The notes under the pieces were generated by a model. That model was not told where the DNA came from and made no database searches. It saw only the letters and a program-made list of their open reading frames with translations. Source: CAWEQW01 sp963811365 (GTDB lineage Bacteria; Actinomycetota; Actinomycetes; Propionibacteriales; Nocardioidaceae). Taken from it: DNA of 64,000 bases. The translations under genes and the position numbers were made by a program. The stretch lies in assembly GCA_963811365.1 (NCBI GenBank), contig CAWEQW010000004.1, positions 62,001 through 126,000 of the forward strand. The letters run 5' to 3'. Shown here in pieces: positions 18,079-26,404 of this stretch (positions within the stretch are counted from its first letter, which is position 1; each line of letters begins with the position of its first letter).

Positions 18079-19449
18079 TCAGCGCCTGGCGTCGGCGGCG
18101 GGCTTGTTCCGCGCGAAGACGAGCCACAGCGCTCCGATGCCGACCAGGCAGCCGGCGATGAGCGCCAGGGTCGTGGGCTCGTGGACGGCGAGCTGGGCAA
18201 GGACCACGGCGATGGCGATGACGCAGGCGGCGGCCCCGAGGTGTCCCAGCACCCGCTCGTGGGCGCGATCCGTGGTGCGGGCGTTGAGGTGGTTGATCAG
18301 ACCGAACACGGCGAGGAACGTGACCGACCCGAAGGCGAGGAGCTGGTTGACGCCGGGCAGCATCGCGAAGGCTGCGCCGAGCAGGGACAGCAGCCACATG
18401 GCGTTGGCGGGCACCCCTGCGGGTGCCCGGCCGAGGGAGGACGGCAGCTCACCGGTGTCGCTGAGATCGCGGACGAGCCTCGCGGTGGAGAAGAGCGTGG
18501 CGTTGATGGCCGAGGAGGTGGCGAGCACAGCAGCACCGGCGGCCAGCCACAGTCCGACGGTGCCGAGGGCCTGCTCGCCGACGGTTGCGAAGGCCACCTC
18601 GCGCTGGGCGATGAGCAGCTGGTCCGAGACGAGCATCTGAGAGCCCAGCGTCACGGCTACGTAGACGGCGATGACCACGATCACGGACAGGTAGAGCGCC
18701 CGGGGCAGCGTCCGGGCGGGCTGTGCGATGGCGTCGTAGTCGTAGGAGAGCAGCTCGAAGCCCTCGTAGGCGATGAAGATCGAAGCGGCTCCCACGAACA
18801 CCCCGAGGTAGCCGCTGTCGGCGAGTGGGCGAAGCCGGTCAGGTGCCCACGCGAACAACCCGATACCGGCGATCGCCGCGAGAATGACGATCTTGGTCAG
18901 CACCACGGCGTCCTCGGTGATGCGGGAGGCGCCGACGCCGCGCAGGTTGATCACCAAGAAGGCCCCGAGCACCACTACGGAGAATGCTCTGGCGACAAGG
19001 TCGCCGGAGTCGACGACACGGGCGACGTAGTGGCCGAAGGTGAAGGCGTAGACAGCCAGGGCGAGCACATAGCCGAACACGAGGTACCAACTCGTGATCG
19101 CCGCGAGATGGGGGTGGCCCGCCTCGCACAGGTAGGCGTACGGTCCGCCCGAGCGTCCTGCTCTCCGGGCGAGCCCCGCGTAGCTGTGGGCGGTGACGAG
19201 CGCCACCGCCCCAGCGAGCACGAAGCACACGAACGCAAGATGGCCCGCGAGCTGGACGGTGACTCCCAGCACCGAGAAGATACCGCCGCCGATCATCCCG
19301 CCGATGGCCATGGCACTGGCGTCCCGCAGCCGCAGCAGCCCACGGCCGCGGCGCTGATGACGCTCGGTCCGCGGATGGTACGGGCCGCGCCTTAGATCGC
19401 CGCCGTCCTCGCCCCCCTGCCTAGCCTCCTTCACCGAACCCCCAAACAT
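18079..19449 (-). CDS. APC-superfamily amino acid permease
   Basis: 456-aa transporter with ~12 hydrophobic segments. The first helix holds the APC signature SAMAIGGMIGGGIFSVLG; later SYAGLARRAGRSGGPYAYL and GFELLSYDYDAI are typical of helices 3 and 6 of this superfamily. Likely a proton-coupled amino acid importer; substrate not assignable. The start is uncertain: ATG 19447-19449 leaves a charged ~40-aa N-terminal tail, and a GTG 15 nt inside follows GGGGG. Not in an obvious operon; converges on the proton pump. Confidence 0.82.
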   Translation of the reverse strand: MFGGSVKEARQGGEDGGDLRRGPYHPRTERHQRRGRGLLRLRDASAMAIGGMIGGGIFSVLGVTVQLAGHLAFVCFVLAGAVALVTAHSYAGLARRAGRSGGPYAYLCEAGHPHLAAITSWYLVFGYVLALAVYAFTFGHYVARVVDSGDLVARAFSVVVLGAFLVINLRGVGASRITEDAVVLTKIVILAAIAGIGLFAWAPDRLRPLADSGYLGVFVGAASIFIAYEGFELLSYDYDAIAQPARTLPRALYLSVIVVIAVYVAVTLGSQMLVSDQLLIAQREVAFATVGEQALGTVGLWLAAGAAVLATSSAINATLFSTARLVRDLSDTGELPSSLGRAPAGVPANAMWLLSLLGAAFAMLPGVNQLLAFGSVTFLAVFGLINHLNARTTDRAHERVLGHLGAAACVIAIAVVLAQLAVHEPTTLALIAGCLVGIGALWLVFARNKPAADARR

Positions 19450-19640
19450 GGCGGCAGTCTTCGCGCAGGTCGGCGGTTCCCAATGGACCGGACGCTCCCC
19501 GAGCTGGCTTCACGCTCAGATCTTTCCAGTAGGCGGTGGCTCAAGGAAACGCCCGTCCTTTCGCCGGCTGACGGCACCAGCCGAGACAGCCAGGGCGCGC
19601 CACTGCTAACTCGTCCTCGTCACCGTGGTACCAACACGTC

Positions 19641-19808
19641 ATGGGAAGAGCAGCGACCATCGGCATCGGGGTCCTCGTGATGGTGGCCCTAATCGTTGCA
19701 CTCGACGTGCTGTTCCTCAGGGATCACTTCTGGCTACGCCTCATCGTGAACGCTGGAATCGTCGCCATGTTCGCGGCGGCCTACTTCAAGTTCCAGAGTC
19801 GTCTGTGA
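19641..19808 (+). CDS. Small membrane protein, 55 aa
   Basis: ATG 19641 to TGA 19808. Two hydrophobic segments (IGIGVLVMVALIVALDVLFL and LIVNAGIVAMFAAAYF) separated by RDHFWLR, positive ends. Codon third positions are mostly G/C, as in neighbouring genes. Resembles the small two-helix proteins often seen in actinobacteria; no function known. No close partner; faces away from the permease gene upstream. Confidence 0.6.
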   Translation: MGRAATIGIGVLVMVALIVALDVLFLRDHFWLRLIVNAGIVAMFAAAYFKFQSRL

Positions 19809-19933
19809 CGAAGGTCAACAGAGACGGTCACTCATGCGAGCTAGGGTGGCCCATTCCGCCGCCTACGACTGTCAAGGACAAAGCCGCTGTGCGACTGACG
19901 TTCGGGCCCCACCCCCGTCCCACACGCGCATGA

Positions 19934-19986
19934 TCACGCGGAGCGTTCGAGTGGCGGGTGGTCACGCGGAGCGTATCGGTGGCGGA
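19934..19986. repeat. Two-copy tandem repeat, IS-end-like
   Basis: TCACGCGGAGCGT occurs at 19934 and again at 19962 (28-bp period), each followed by a GTGGCGG block. Such closely spaced terminal repeats resemble the ends of IS21-family elements, but no transposase gene remains. Immediately next to the end of the ORF at 19992. Confidence 0.5.
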
Positions 19987-19991
19987 TCCCG

Positions 19992-20258
19992 TTACGCAAT
20001 GTCACCGTCCAGGTGTCGGGTGCTCCCCACGTCGCCGGTCAGCGTTCCCTCAGTGAAGTCCGCCAGCGGCCCCCCGGCGGACTCCTCGGGGACGGTGTCG
20101 ATGAACATGCCCGATGCTCCGCCCACCGCACATGAGCCGCTATCGCCCGGGTGCGCCAGCTTCAGAGTGCGGATCAGGGCTGAAGCGAGCTCGGCTTTGG
20201 CAATGGCATCGGCGGGGCGAGGGGCGGCGAGTCCCCGTACGGAATCAGGCATGCCCAA
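19992..20258 (-). CDS. Uncharacterised 88-aa protein, possibly truncated
   Basis: Downstream of the formamidase gene on the same strand, 25 nt after its stop. Sequence starts MGMPDSVRGLAAPRPADAIA, with KAELASALIRTLKLAHPGDS, and ends GSTRHLDGDIA. No domain recognised. Its stop lies 5 nt from the IS-like tandem repeat, so the 3' part may have been replaced. It could be a third gene of the amidase operon or a spurious ORF. Confidence 0.35.
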   Translation of the reverse strand: MGMPDSVRGLAAPRPADAIAKAELASALIRTLKLAHPGDSGSCAVGGASGMFIDTVPEESAGGPLADFTEGTLTGDVGSTRHLDGDIA

Positions 20259-20283
20259 CGGGGCAGTGAGCGGCCGTGTTGCC

Positions 20284-21315
20284 CTACTTCTGTGCCAGGT
20301 AGGCCGAGGCGGTGGCTCGGAGCCGGTTGTGCACTCCTCCGTAGACGGTCGACGTGGGCAGCCAGCGCTTGGCGACCTTGGCGACCATCGTGTAGTTCGG
20401 GTCGCAGACGTTGCCCACGGGCGCTTCGGCTGCCTGGGAGAGCAACTGGTATGTGTCGAGCTCCTCGAGCCCGGTGGTGGCGGACACCCAGGTGACGAGG
20501 TCGTGCTGGCTGACCCGGAAGGCGTCCTCCAGTGGGCGGGTTGATCCGGTGCTCATGATCGCCTCGTCGGTCTCCAGCCGGGGCCAGGGGGTGGGGCCGA
20601 CGTCCGCGGCCTTGAGCAGGTCCAGGATCACCACCGTGTTCATGGCCGCCTCGACCGCTGTTCCGCACAGCTCGCCTTGGCCCTGCCGTGCATGCCCGTC
20701 GCCGAGTGCGAACAGGGCTCCCGGTTGTCCGACCCCGAAGTAGACGGTCGTGCCCGCTCGGACCTCGGGGCTGTCCATGTTGCCTCCGTGGGCCTCCGGG
20801 GTGATCGACTGGCGCGCCTCGAAGCCGGCCGGCGCCACACCCACGGTGCCGTGCATCGGGTCCATCGGGAGTTCCACCGCGGTGTCGGTGTGGGCAGCGT
20901 GGAAGGTGGTGGTAAGCCGTTCCCGGTCGATGTCGTAGACCCACACCCGCTCCTCGAGGGCAGGGTGCAGCATCGCGGTGGTGTGCGTCGAGGTGAGGGC
21001 CCCGAAGTGCGGGAAGGTGGTCGAGACCGCCCAGTCACGCGCCGGTTCGATGCTGACGAAGTGTGCCGCCAGGGTGTCGCCTGGTTCGGCGCCCTCGACG
21101 TAGAACGGGCCTGTCACGGGATTGAGATAGGGGAATTCACATACCTGGGAGGGCAGCGTGTCGGTCCCGGTGACCCGACCGGCGAAGCAGTCCTCGGTGT
21201 ACACCTGCAGCACCGTGCCGGGTTCGATCCGGCGCACCGGCGCCATCGGCCCGAACGCCCAGGCGAGCTCATGGGGCTCGGGGTGGTAGCTGATCACCGT
21301 GAGTTCTTCGGCCAC
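20284..21315 (-). CDS. fmdA: Acetamidase/formamidase family protein
   Basis: 343-aa member of the FmdA/AmdA family (hydrolysis of formamide or acetamide to ammonia and the acid). Family landmarks: PGTVLQVYTEDCFAGRV near the N-terminus, NPVTGPFYVEGAEPGDTLAA, PMHGTVGVAP, GGNMDSPEVRAGTTVYF, ALGDGHARQGQGELCGTAVE, and the C-terminal LATAS-like region ATASAYLAQK. Cytosolic zinc-type amidase fold. Preceded by a permease gene 31 nt upstream on the same strand, so uptake and hydrolysis of an amide or amino-acid amide is the likely pairing. Confidence 0.87.
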   Translation of the reverse strand: MAEELTVISYHPEPHELAWAFGPMAPVRRIEPGTVLQVYTEDCFAGRVTGTDTLPSQVCEFPYLNPVTGPFYVEGAEPGDTLAAHFVSIEPARDWAVSTTFPHFGALTSTHTTAMLHPALEERVWVYDIDRERLTTTFHAAHTDTAVELPMDPMHGTVGVAPAGFEARQSITPEAHGGNMDSPEVRAGTTVYFGVGQPGALFALGDGHARQGQGELCGTAVEAAMNTVVILDLLKAADVGPTPWPRLETDEAIMSTGSTRPLEDAFRVSQHDLVTWVSATTGLEELDTYQLLSQAAEAPVGNVCDPNYTMVAKVAKRWLPTSTVYGGVHNRLRATASAYLAQK

Positions 21316-21346
21316 GGACGTCCTCCTGCCTCGGGATGCTGGGCGT

Positions 21347-22750
21347 TCAGGTGTTCGATGTCTCGGTCTCGGACTCCTCCGGGATGTGAGGGCGCCGGCC
21401 GCGGGCGTAGGAGATGAGGACCACGACCACGCCCAGTCCGAACCACGCGAAGCCGAGACGCTGCGCGGCGACGTTGGCCTCGATCACCACGAAGAGCAGG
21501 ATGACGAACCCGACGACGGGCGCGACCACGTGCCGCCACGGACTCACGCGGCCCCCTGCCCGCCGTACGGCGAAGTGGTTGACCACGGCGACGTGCAGCA
21601 GGAGGAAGGCCGTGAGCGCACCGAAGTTCACCAGCGTCGACAGCAGCGTAATCCCGTCGGCACGATCGGCGAACCACACCCCCACGGCTATCGAGATGCC
21701 CGCGACCAGCAGGGTGGCGTTGACAGGCACGCGGTGGGTCGGGTGCACCTTGGCCAAGATGTGTGGCAGCTGCCGGTCCCTCGCCATGGAGAACATCAGC
21801 CGTGAGGTGGCGGCCTGTGCGACCAGGGCGTCTGCGAAGCCCCAGGCGATAGCGGTCGCGACCGCGGTGAGCACCGCGAGCCAGTGGCCACCGGCCACCG
21901 CCGCGGCGTCGTAGAACGCCGAACCCGCGGGGTCGCCGCTCCTGATCAGCTCGGAAGGGTCCGAGACGAACAAGGACGCAACCCAGGTCTGGGTGACGAA
22001 GAGCAGGGCCGCCAGCCCAAGAGCGGCCAGCGTCGCACGCCCCACGGCCCGCTCCCCACCGGTCGTCTCCTCGCTCAGGGTCGAGATCGCGTCGAAGCCC
22101 AGGAAGCTCAGCACCGCCACCGAGGTGGCCGTGAGGACGGTGCCCGCGGAGAAGGTGTCCGGGTTGAACAGCGCGTCGAAGCCGGCACCGTTGCCGCGGC
22201 CAGCCGCAAGGGCGACGAAACCTGTCACCAAGAAGATCGCCAGGACCACGAGCTCAGCGGCCAGCATGACTTTGTTGACCCGTGCGGTCAGCTTGATGCC
22301 GGAGTAGTTCACCACGGTGTTCAGGACGACGAACCCGACCACCCACGCCCACACCGGTACGGCGGGGACGAAGGACGCCATCGCCGCACCCGCGACGATG
22401 TACAGCAGCGCGGGGACCAGGATGTAGTCGAGCAGGATCATCCAGCCGCCGATGAAACCCACCACCGGATGGAGCCCACGTCCGGCATAGGCATAGACCG
22501 AACCGGCCACCGGAAAGGCCCGCGACATGGTGGCGTAGGACAGCGCGGTGAAGGTCATGGCGACCGCACCCACGAGGTACGCGGCCGCGACCATGCCACC
22601 GGAAGCGGAGTAGACGGCGCCGAAGATCCCGAACGGAGCGATCGGGACGATGAAGATGAGCCCGTAGACGAGGAGGTCCCAGGTCGTCAGCGTCCGCTCG
22701 AGCTCCTGCTTGTAGCCGAAGCGCTCCACTTCCCTCGCTGAGGTGCTCAC
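21347..22750 (-). CDS. APC-family permease in operon with the amidase
   Basis: 467-aa membrane transporter, ~12 hydrophobic segments. Signature regions: LLVYGLIFIVPIAPFGIFG (helix 1), FTALSYATMSRAFPVAGSVY, LSFLGFDAISTLSEET (helix 6). GTG at 22748-22750 has GGGGAGG 7 nt upstream; another GTG directly precedes it. Family members carry amino acids or amines. Being first in a two-gene operon with formamidase/acetamidase suggests that its substrate feeds that enzyme or supplies nitrogen. A longer in-frame extension to 23005 has no transporter sequence. Confidence 0.85.
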   Translation of the reverse strand: MSTSAREVERFGYKQELERTLTTWDLLVYGLIFIVPIAPFGIFGAVYSASGGMVAAAYLVGAVAMTFTALSYATMSRAFPVAGSVYAYAGRGLHPVVGFIGGWMILLDYILVPALLYIVAGAAMASFVPAVPVWAWVVGFVVLNTVVNYSGIKLTARVNKVMLAAELVVLAIFLVTGFVALAAGRGNGAGFDALFNPDTFSAGTVLTATSVAVLSFLGFDAISTLSEETTGGERAVGRATLAALGLAALLFVTQTWVASLFVSDPSELIRSGDPAGSAFYDAAAVAGGHWLAVLTAVATAIAWGFADALVAQAATSRLMFSMARDRQLPHILAKVHPTHRVPVNATLLVAGISIAVGVWFADRADGITLLSTLVNFGALTAFLLLHVAVVNHFAVRRAGGRVSPWRHVVAPVVGFVILLFVVIEANVAAQRLGFAWFGLGVVVVLISYARGRRPHIPEESETETSNT

Positions 22751-22851
22751 CACTCGACCTCCCCGTCGTCGAGCGGACAGTTCCCACCAGCGCCTGCCAC
22801 AAACGCGCGCCCTCTCCGACTCCCCCTGAGGCCGGTGCAACGGCGAACCCT

Positions 22852-23547
22852 GTGCGCTCGCGCGGAAGCGTCTCGGGCGAGCGACTTCATCGGAGCCTTG
22901 AGGCGCTAGGACGCATGCCGTACCCGGCTCCGCGCGGCGTTGCACATGGTTCACAACCGGCTTCCCAAGACCATCGGCAGCAGCTCGACGTTTGCGGCGG
23001 GTCATCTCAGCAGCTCAGCCTGCGCGGTCGCGGGTTACGCGTCGGCTCGGCCGCTTCGACCACGACCCAGCAGATGTTCGCCGACGCCTACTGCGAGGAG
23101 GCGCACAATCTCGGCGCCCTCCCGGCCGCGGCGCCCGCACCGCGGCTGCGGTGGGCCCTCGAAGTCGACGACTGGTTCATCCTCTCGAGCCAGTACGTTC
23201 AAGCCCGGCCACACCGACCCTGGCGTCCAGCGGAGCTGCAGCGGTGCTTGGACATGCCTGCGGTCGCGATCGCGGTGCTCACACCGCCGCCGGCCGGGCT
23301 CGCGCGGTGCCGCGGGCATCGGAGGAGTCCGCCCAGTGGCCCTCCTACTGGGAACAGCTTCACCCGGACCTTCGAGAACCCCATCGCGGGAGACCGCTAC
23401 GGACTCCTCCTGCGACTTGAGCGAGTGCTCGTTGCCACCAGTCACTGCGTCAACCTTGCCACCAGCCTGAGCGACATCCGCGCGCCCCTTGGCCGACCTC
23501 CGGCACGCCTAAGCCAGACACTCCACCCTGACGCGTCGGCTGGATGA
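22852..23547 (+). pseudogene. Possible degraded coding region, unrecognised
   Basis: The gap 22751-23686 has no clean gene. The best candidate is a + strand frame whose middle (FADAYCEEAHNLGALPAAAP, LEVDDWFILSSQYVQARP) has coding-like G/C third positions, while the ends look random; another frame continues with WPSYWEQLHPDLRE. This pattern suggests a decayed or frameshifted gene. I do not recognise a family. It could equally be non-coding. Confidence 0.25.
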
Positions 23548-23686
23548 CTGCTGGCGAGCGCTGCGGCACCAGAGCGAGAGCTGACCCGTAGGTGGCATGC
23601 GAGGTTCCCGGCCCAAGCCTCCCGCGTACCAGTACAGGATCCTTGAGCGGGCAGAGCAGAGCGTGCGCGGGCGAGGCCCGCTGCCG

Positions 23687-24073
23687 TCAGCCGCGCACGC
23701 GCAAGACCACGACGGCGACTATGTAGGCGAGGCCGCCGAGGCCGAGCAGCCAGTCGTAGGGGGCACCGCTGCCGCCGCGGGCGATGGAAGTCGCGAACGC
23801 GACGAACAGAGCCGCCAGCACGACGCCGCCGGCAAGCGAGGTCGCCTTCAGATCGATGGTGTTGATGCGCTCGTCCCGCCGGTCCAGCAGGCCCTTGACG
23901 GTCTCGCTGCGGCGGCGCACCAGCCACAGCAGCCCGGCGAACGCCACCATGACCCCGAGCCCACCGATCCCGAACCAGCTTCGCCCGCCGATCAGGCCTG
24001 CTACCAGATACACGATTCCGCCAGCGACCGCGATCGCCGGCACGGTGAGCTCGGTCGCGCTAGGCGTCCTCAT
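23687..24073 (-). CDS. DUF2178 membrane protein
   Basis: 128 aa with four hydrophobic segments in two pairs around a charged loop (RRRSETVKGLLDRRDERINTI). The DERI...IDLKATSLAG pattern is typical of DUF2178 proteins, which are nearly always encoded just after a small XRE regulator. Here its start overlaps the end of the XRE gene by 14 nt. Function unknown; probably senses or executes a membrane-related response under that regulator. Confidence 0.78.
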   Translation of the reverse strand: MRTPSATELTVPAIAVAGGIVYLVAGLIGGRSWFGIGGLGVMVAFAGLLWLVRRRSETVKGLLDRRDERINTIDLKATSLAGGVVLAALFVAFATSIARGGSGAPYDWLLGLGGLAYIVAVVVLRVRG

Positions 24074-24254
24074 GGAACAGCTCCTCCACGGCCGCGCCGA
24101 AGAAGCGGCCCATGGCCAGGGCCAGTGGAAGCGACGGCAGGTACCGTCCCGCCTCGATCGAGTTGATCGTCTGGCGCGAGACGCCCAGTGCGTGGCCCAG
24201 CTCGGCCTGTGAGATCCCGCGCGTCGTCCTCATCGCGCGAACTTCATTTCGCAT
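24060..24254 (-). CDS. XRE-family transcriptional regulator, 64 aa
   Basis: Compact HTH_3 protein: RNEVRAMRTTRGISQAELGH, ALGVSRQTINSIEAGRYLPS, LPLALAMGRFFGAAVEELFH. Nearly all of it is the DNA-binding domain, as in the short regulators that pair with DUF2178 proteins. Middle gene of a three-gene overlapping unit. The TGTCA repeats at 24463-24516 are the best candidate for its own operator. Confidence 0.88.
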   Translation of the reverse strand: MRNEVRAMRTTRGISQAELGHALGVSRQTINSIEAGRYLPSLPLALAMGRFFGAAVEELFHEDA

Positions 24255-24468
24255 GCCGGCGTCCGCACGCGCCCGGCCGATCGCCGCTGAATATCGCGAT
24301 CGCAGCCGCGACGAAGATGGGGATCAGAACACCTGGCTGAATGGAATCGACGACGATGACGTTGATCGCTATCGCGGCCGTGGCCAGTGTCAGGAGAACG
24401 GGCCACAGGAGACGGGACAGACGGTTCCGGTCAGGACGGTGATCCGGGTCCGGGGGAGTTCGTGTCAT
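24244..24468 (-). CDS. Small membrane protein at head of the XRE/DUF2178 unit
   Basis: 74 aa from ATG 24466-24468: a charged Pro/Arg N-terminus (MTRTPPDPDHRPDRNRL) then two hydrophobic segments (LLWPVLLTLATAAIAINVIV; GVLIPIFVAAAIAIF). The ATG lies inside the palindrome TGTCATATGACA. Overlaps the XRE gene by 11 nt. No family recognised. A longer start at 24504 would cover the operator region and is less likely. Confidence 0.6.
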   Translation of the reverse strand: MTRTPPDPDHRPDRNRLSRLLWPVLLTLATAAIAINVIVVDSIQPGVLIPIFVAAAIAIFSGDRPGACGRRHAK

Positions 24469-24516
24469 ATGACAAGCGTGCTTGACACCATCCGGGTATG
24501 TCAAACGAGCTTGTCA
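24463..24516. promoter_or_regulatory. TGTCA operator cluster
   Basis: TGTCATATGACA (24463-24474) is a perfect palindrome; TTGACA (24482-24487) and TGTCAA (24499-24504) form a second inverted repeat; CTTGTCA recurs at 24510-24516. On the minus strand TTGACA could also be a -35 box. Four half-sites in 54 bp suggest cooperative repression of the small-membrane-protein/XRE/DUF2178 unit. Confidence 0.6.
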
Positions 24517-24589
24517 TCGCGGTCATCGACGTCACCGCCGACCGGCGGCACCCAGCCACGTCGTCTTGGCTGTTCCGGCTTCGCATGAG

Positions 24590-24796
24590 CTACCGGAGTG
24601 CCCGAGGGCGTCGCTTGTCGAGCGTCACGTTTCCGGCCCGGGCGGTGGGTCCGCGCCCGAGCACCCAGGCGGCGTACCCGATGAACACGAGTCCGGCGCC
24701 GGCACCGGCCGCCGCGCTCGGCGCCAAGTCGCCGGCGAGCCCGAGGTACGCCGCAGCCACCGCGACGACCGCCACCACCACACCAACAGAGGCAAC
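24590..24796 (-). pseudogene. Membrane-protein fragment, 5' end lost
   Basis: Two hydrophobic segments (VGVVVAVVAVAAAYLGLAG; GAGAGLVFIGYAAWVLG) and a basic end (TLDKRRPRALR). Reading upstream it runs straight into antisense of the VapC45 remnant, so the natural start appears lost at a junction near 24790. No family recognised. Confidence 0.4.
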
Positions 24797-24917
24797 ATCG
24801 ATGGCATGACCCAAGCCTTCTTGGACGCCCTTCCGAAGATCGAGCGAGTGGCTCCAGGCGAGCCGGTCGGGTTCTGGCACGTCTACCGCGACGGCCAGAG
24901 CAAGCGCATGTGGCCCT
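24791..24917 (+). pseudogene. VapC45 toxin C-terminal remnant
   Basis: Encodes MTQAFLDALPKIER, then GEPVGFWHVYRDGQ and KRMWP, matching the last ~40 residues of the toxin at 14057-14455. DNA similarity is only moderate and the stop codon is replaced, so it derives from a different copy. No upstream toxin or antitoxin sequence remains. Confidence 0.75.
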
Positions 24918-24938
24918 GGAACCGCTCAGTTAGGGCCC

Positions 24939-25550
24939 TCAGAGCACCGAGAAGCCCGGGACAGCCGCTCGACCGGTCGCGGCGAGCAAGAGCCTCCCGG
25001 CAAGCCCGTCGGTCACGGCCAGGTCGGTCACGACGGCCAGCGCCTGTGCGGCCGCCGTGGCCGGGACGTCGAGGGGCTCTCCGAGCACGCTGGCGAGATC
25101 CGCGGTGTGTACGCTCAGCTCGAACGCCCGAGTCGGGAGGTAGTCGCGCAGCCGCATCCCGCCGGCGATCGTCGTGACCAGCTCGCTACCGTCCAGGCCG
25201 TCGAGGAGACCGAGCACGCGTACGGCAAGCTCCGCCACGGCGTCGGCCGGGTGGTCACCCAGTGCATCGCCCGCCTTCCGGCCGCGCTCGGCGACCCCGG
25301 GACCCGCGGCCATCTGCCGGGTGGCGAGGTAGTAGTCCGTCGCGGAGGCGATCTCGACCTCGGTCGCCGGCCGGCCGAGGTACTCCTCGACGGTGACGAA
25401 CGACCGGCTGGTGTGTCCGACCAGGGCGCGGACGTCCCACTCGCCGAGCCCCGGCTGGTCCCAGCGGTCGGCCACGCGAGCGGCGGTCCTCACGAACCAT
25501 CCGGCGGCGTCGCGAAACGCCGGCCGGGACTCCTCCCAGGGGAACTCCAT
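24939..25550 (-). CDS. Maleylpyruvate isomerase N-terminal (DinB-like) family protein
   Basis: 203 aa. N-terminal four-helix DinB/MDMPI domain with typical AGWFVRTAARVADRWDQPGL, GEWDVRALVGHTSRSFVTVE; the H in VGHT and H in FELSVHTADLA are the usual metal ligands of mycothiol-dependent enzymes. ATG 25548-25550 is preceded by the methyltransferase stop with a 4-nt gap, so the two are co-transcribed. Substrate unknown; mycothiol-linked transferase or isomerase is the family expectation. Confidence 0.8.
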   Translation of the reverse strand: MEFPWEESRPAFRDAAGWFVRTAARVADRWDQPGLGEWDVRALVGHTSRSFVTVEEYLGRPATEVEIASATDYYLATRQMAAGPGVAERGRKAGDALGDHPADAVAELAVRVLGLLDGLDGSELVTTIAGGMRLRDYLPTRAFELSVHTADLASVLGEPLDVPATAAAQALAVVTDLAVTDGLAGRLLLAATGRAAVPGFSVL

Positions 25551-25554
25551 GCGC

Positions 25555-26175
25555 TCAGACCCGCTCGATCGTGGCACGCCAGGCACGGGCGCTCCCCGTC
25601 CCGATCGTCGTCTCGAGCGACGACGGCTCGACGGCCGCCACGCGCCAGCCGTCGCCGAAGCTGTCGCGGAGCTCGTCCTGCCGGACTCGCCGCGGTCCCC
25701 AGTCGCCGGGCTCGATGTCGCTGAAGCAGAGCAGGTGGTACGTCGACCCGCGGGCCGTCGCGGAACGCAAGGCGGCGACGAACCTCATCCGGTCGTCGTC
25801 CTCGAACACGTGGAACAGCCCGCAGTCCAGGACCGTGTCGAACGACTCGCCGAGGTCGGCCAGGGCGAGCGCGTCGCACGTGACGAACCGGGCCCGGACG
25901 CCACGCTCGTCGGCCTTGCGGCGGGCGAGCGCCACGGCCGTCGGCGCGATGTCGACCCCGGTCGAGTCCAGGCCCAGGGCGGCCGCCATCAGCGTGTGCT
26001 CGCCCGTGCCGCAGCCGACGTCCAGCAGCCGTCCGACCAGCCGGTGCTCGTCGGCGAGTTGCTGGAACGCCGGTTGCGGGCGGCCGATGTCCCACGGCGG
26101 CCGCCCGGCTCGGTAGGCGGCGTCGAAGTCGTGCTCCGGCCGTGACCGACGCGGTGCGTGTGGAGACTCGGACAT
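25555..26175 (-). CDS. Class I SAM-dependent methyltransferase
   Basis: 206 aa. SAM motif I LLDVGCGTGEHTLMAA, motif II acidic GVDIAPTAVALA, motif III VTCDALALADL, then DTVLDCGLFHVF. The WDIGRPQPAFQ beginning is typical of small thiopurine-methyltransferase-like enzymes. ATG start at 26175; upstream 26176-26404 has no gene. Forms a two-gene unit with the MDMPI-like protein. Substrate unknown. Confidence 0.83.
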   Translation of the reverse strand: MSESPHAPRRSRPEHDFDAAYRAGRPPWDIGRPQPAFQQLADEHRLVGRLLDVGCGTGEHTLMAAALGLDSTGVDIAPTAVALARRKADERGVRARFVTCDALALADLGESFDTVLDCGLFHVFEDDDRMRFVAALRSATARGSTYHLLCFSDIEPGDWGPRRVRQDELRDSFGDGWRVAAVEPSSLETTIGTGSARAWRATIERV

Positions 26176-26404
26176 CGTCCCTCCCGGCGGAGTGTGTGGG
26201 ATCAGGCGAGGGCGGCAGGCTCATCGGCGGTGAGCCGCAAGGCACCCGCCTTCACATTGTCGGCCCGATGCGCAGGATCGCCAGTCCCGGCATGGCGAGC
26301 GTGGTCGCGGGTACGACGAGACCGTGACGGCCGCCGTCCGGCCCCGGCAAACCGGATTGTTGCGGCGCTCGGGCGGGGGCCGCGGCTGACGGTCTCGGAG
26401 GGAG

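Noticed and set aside
26318..26396. Inverted repeat GAGACCGT/ACGGTCTC as an operator or attachment site
   Set aside because: Only 8 bp with a 63-nt gap and no neighbouring feature; chance is likely in GC-rich DNA.
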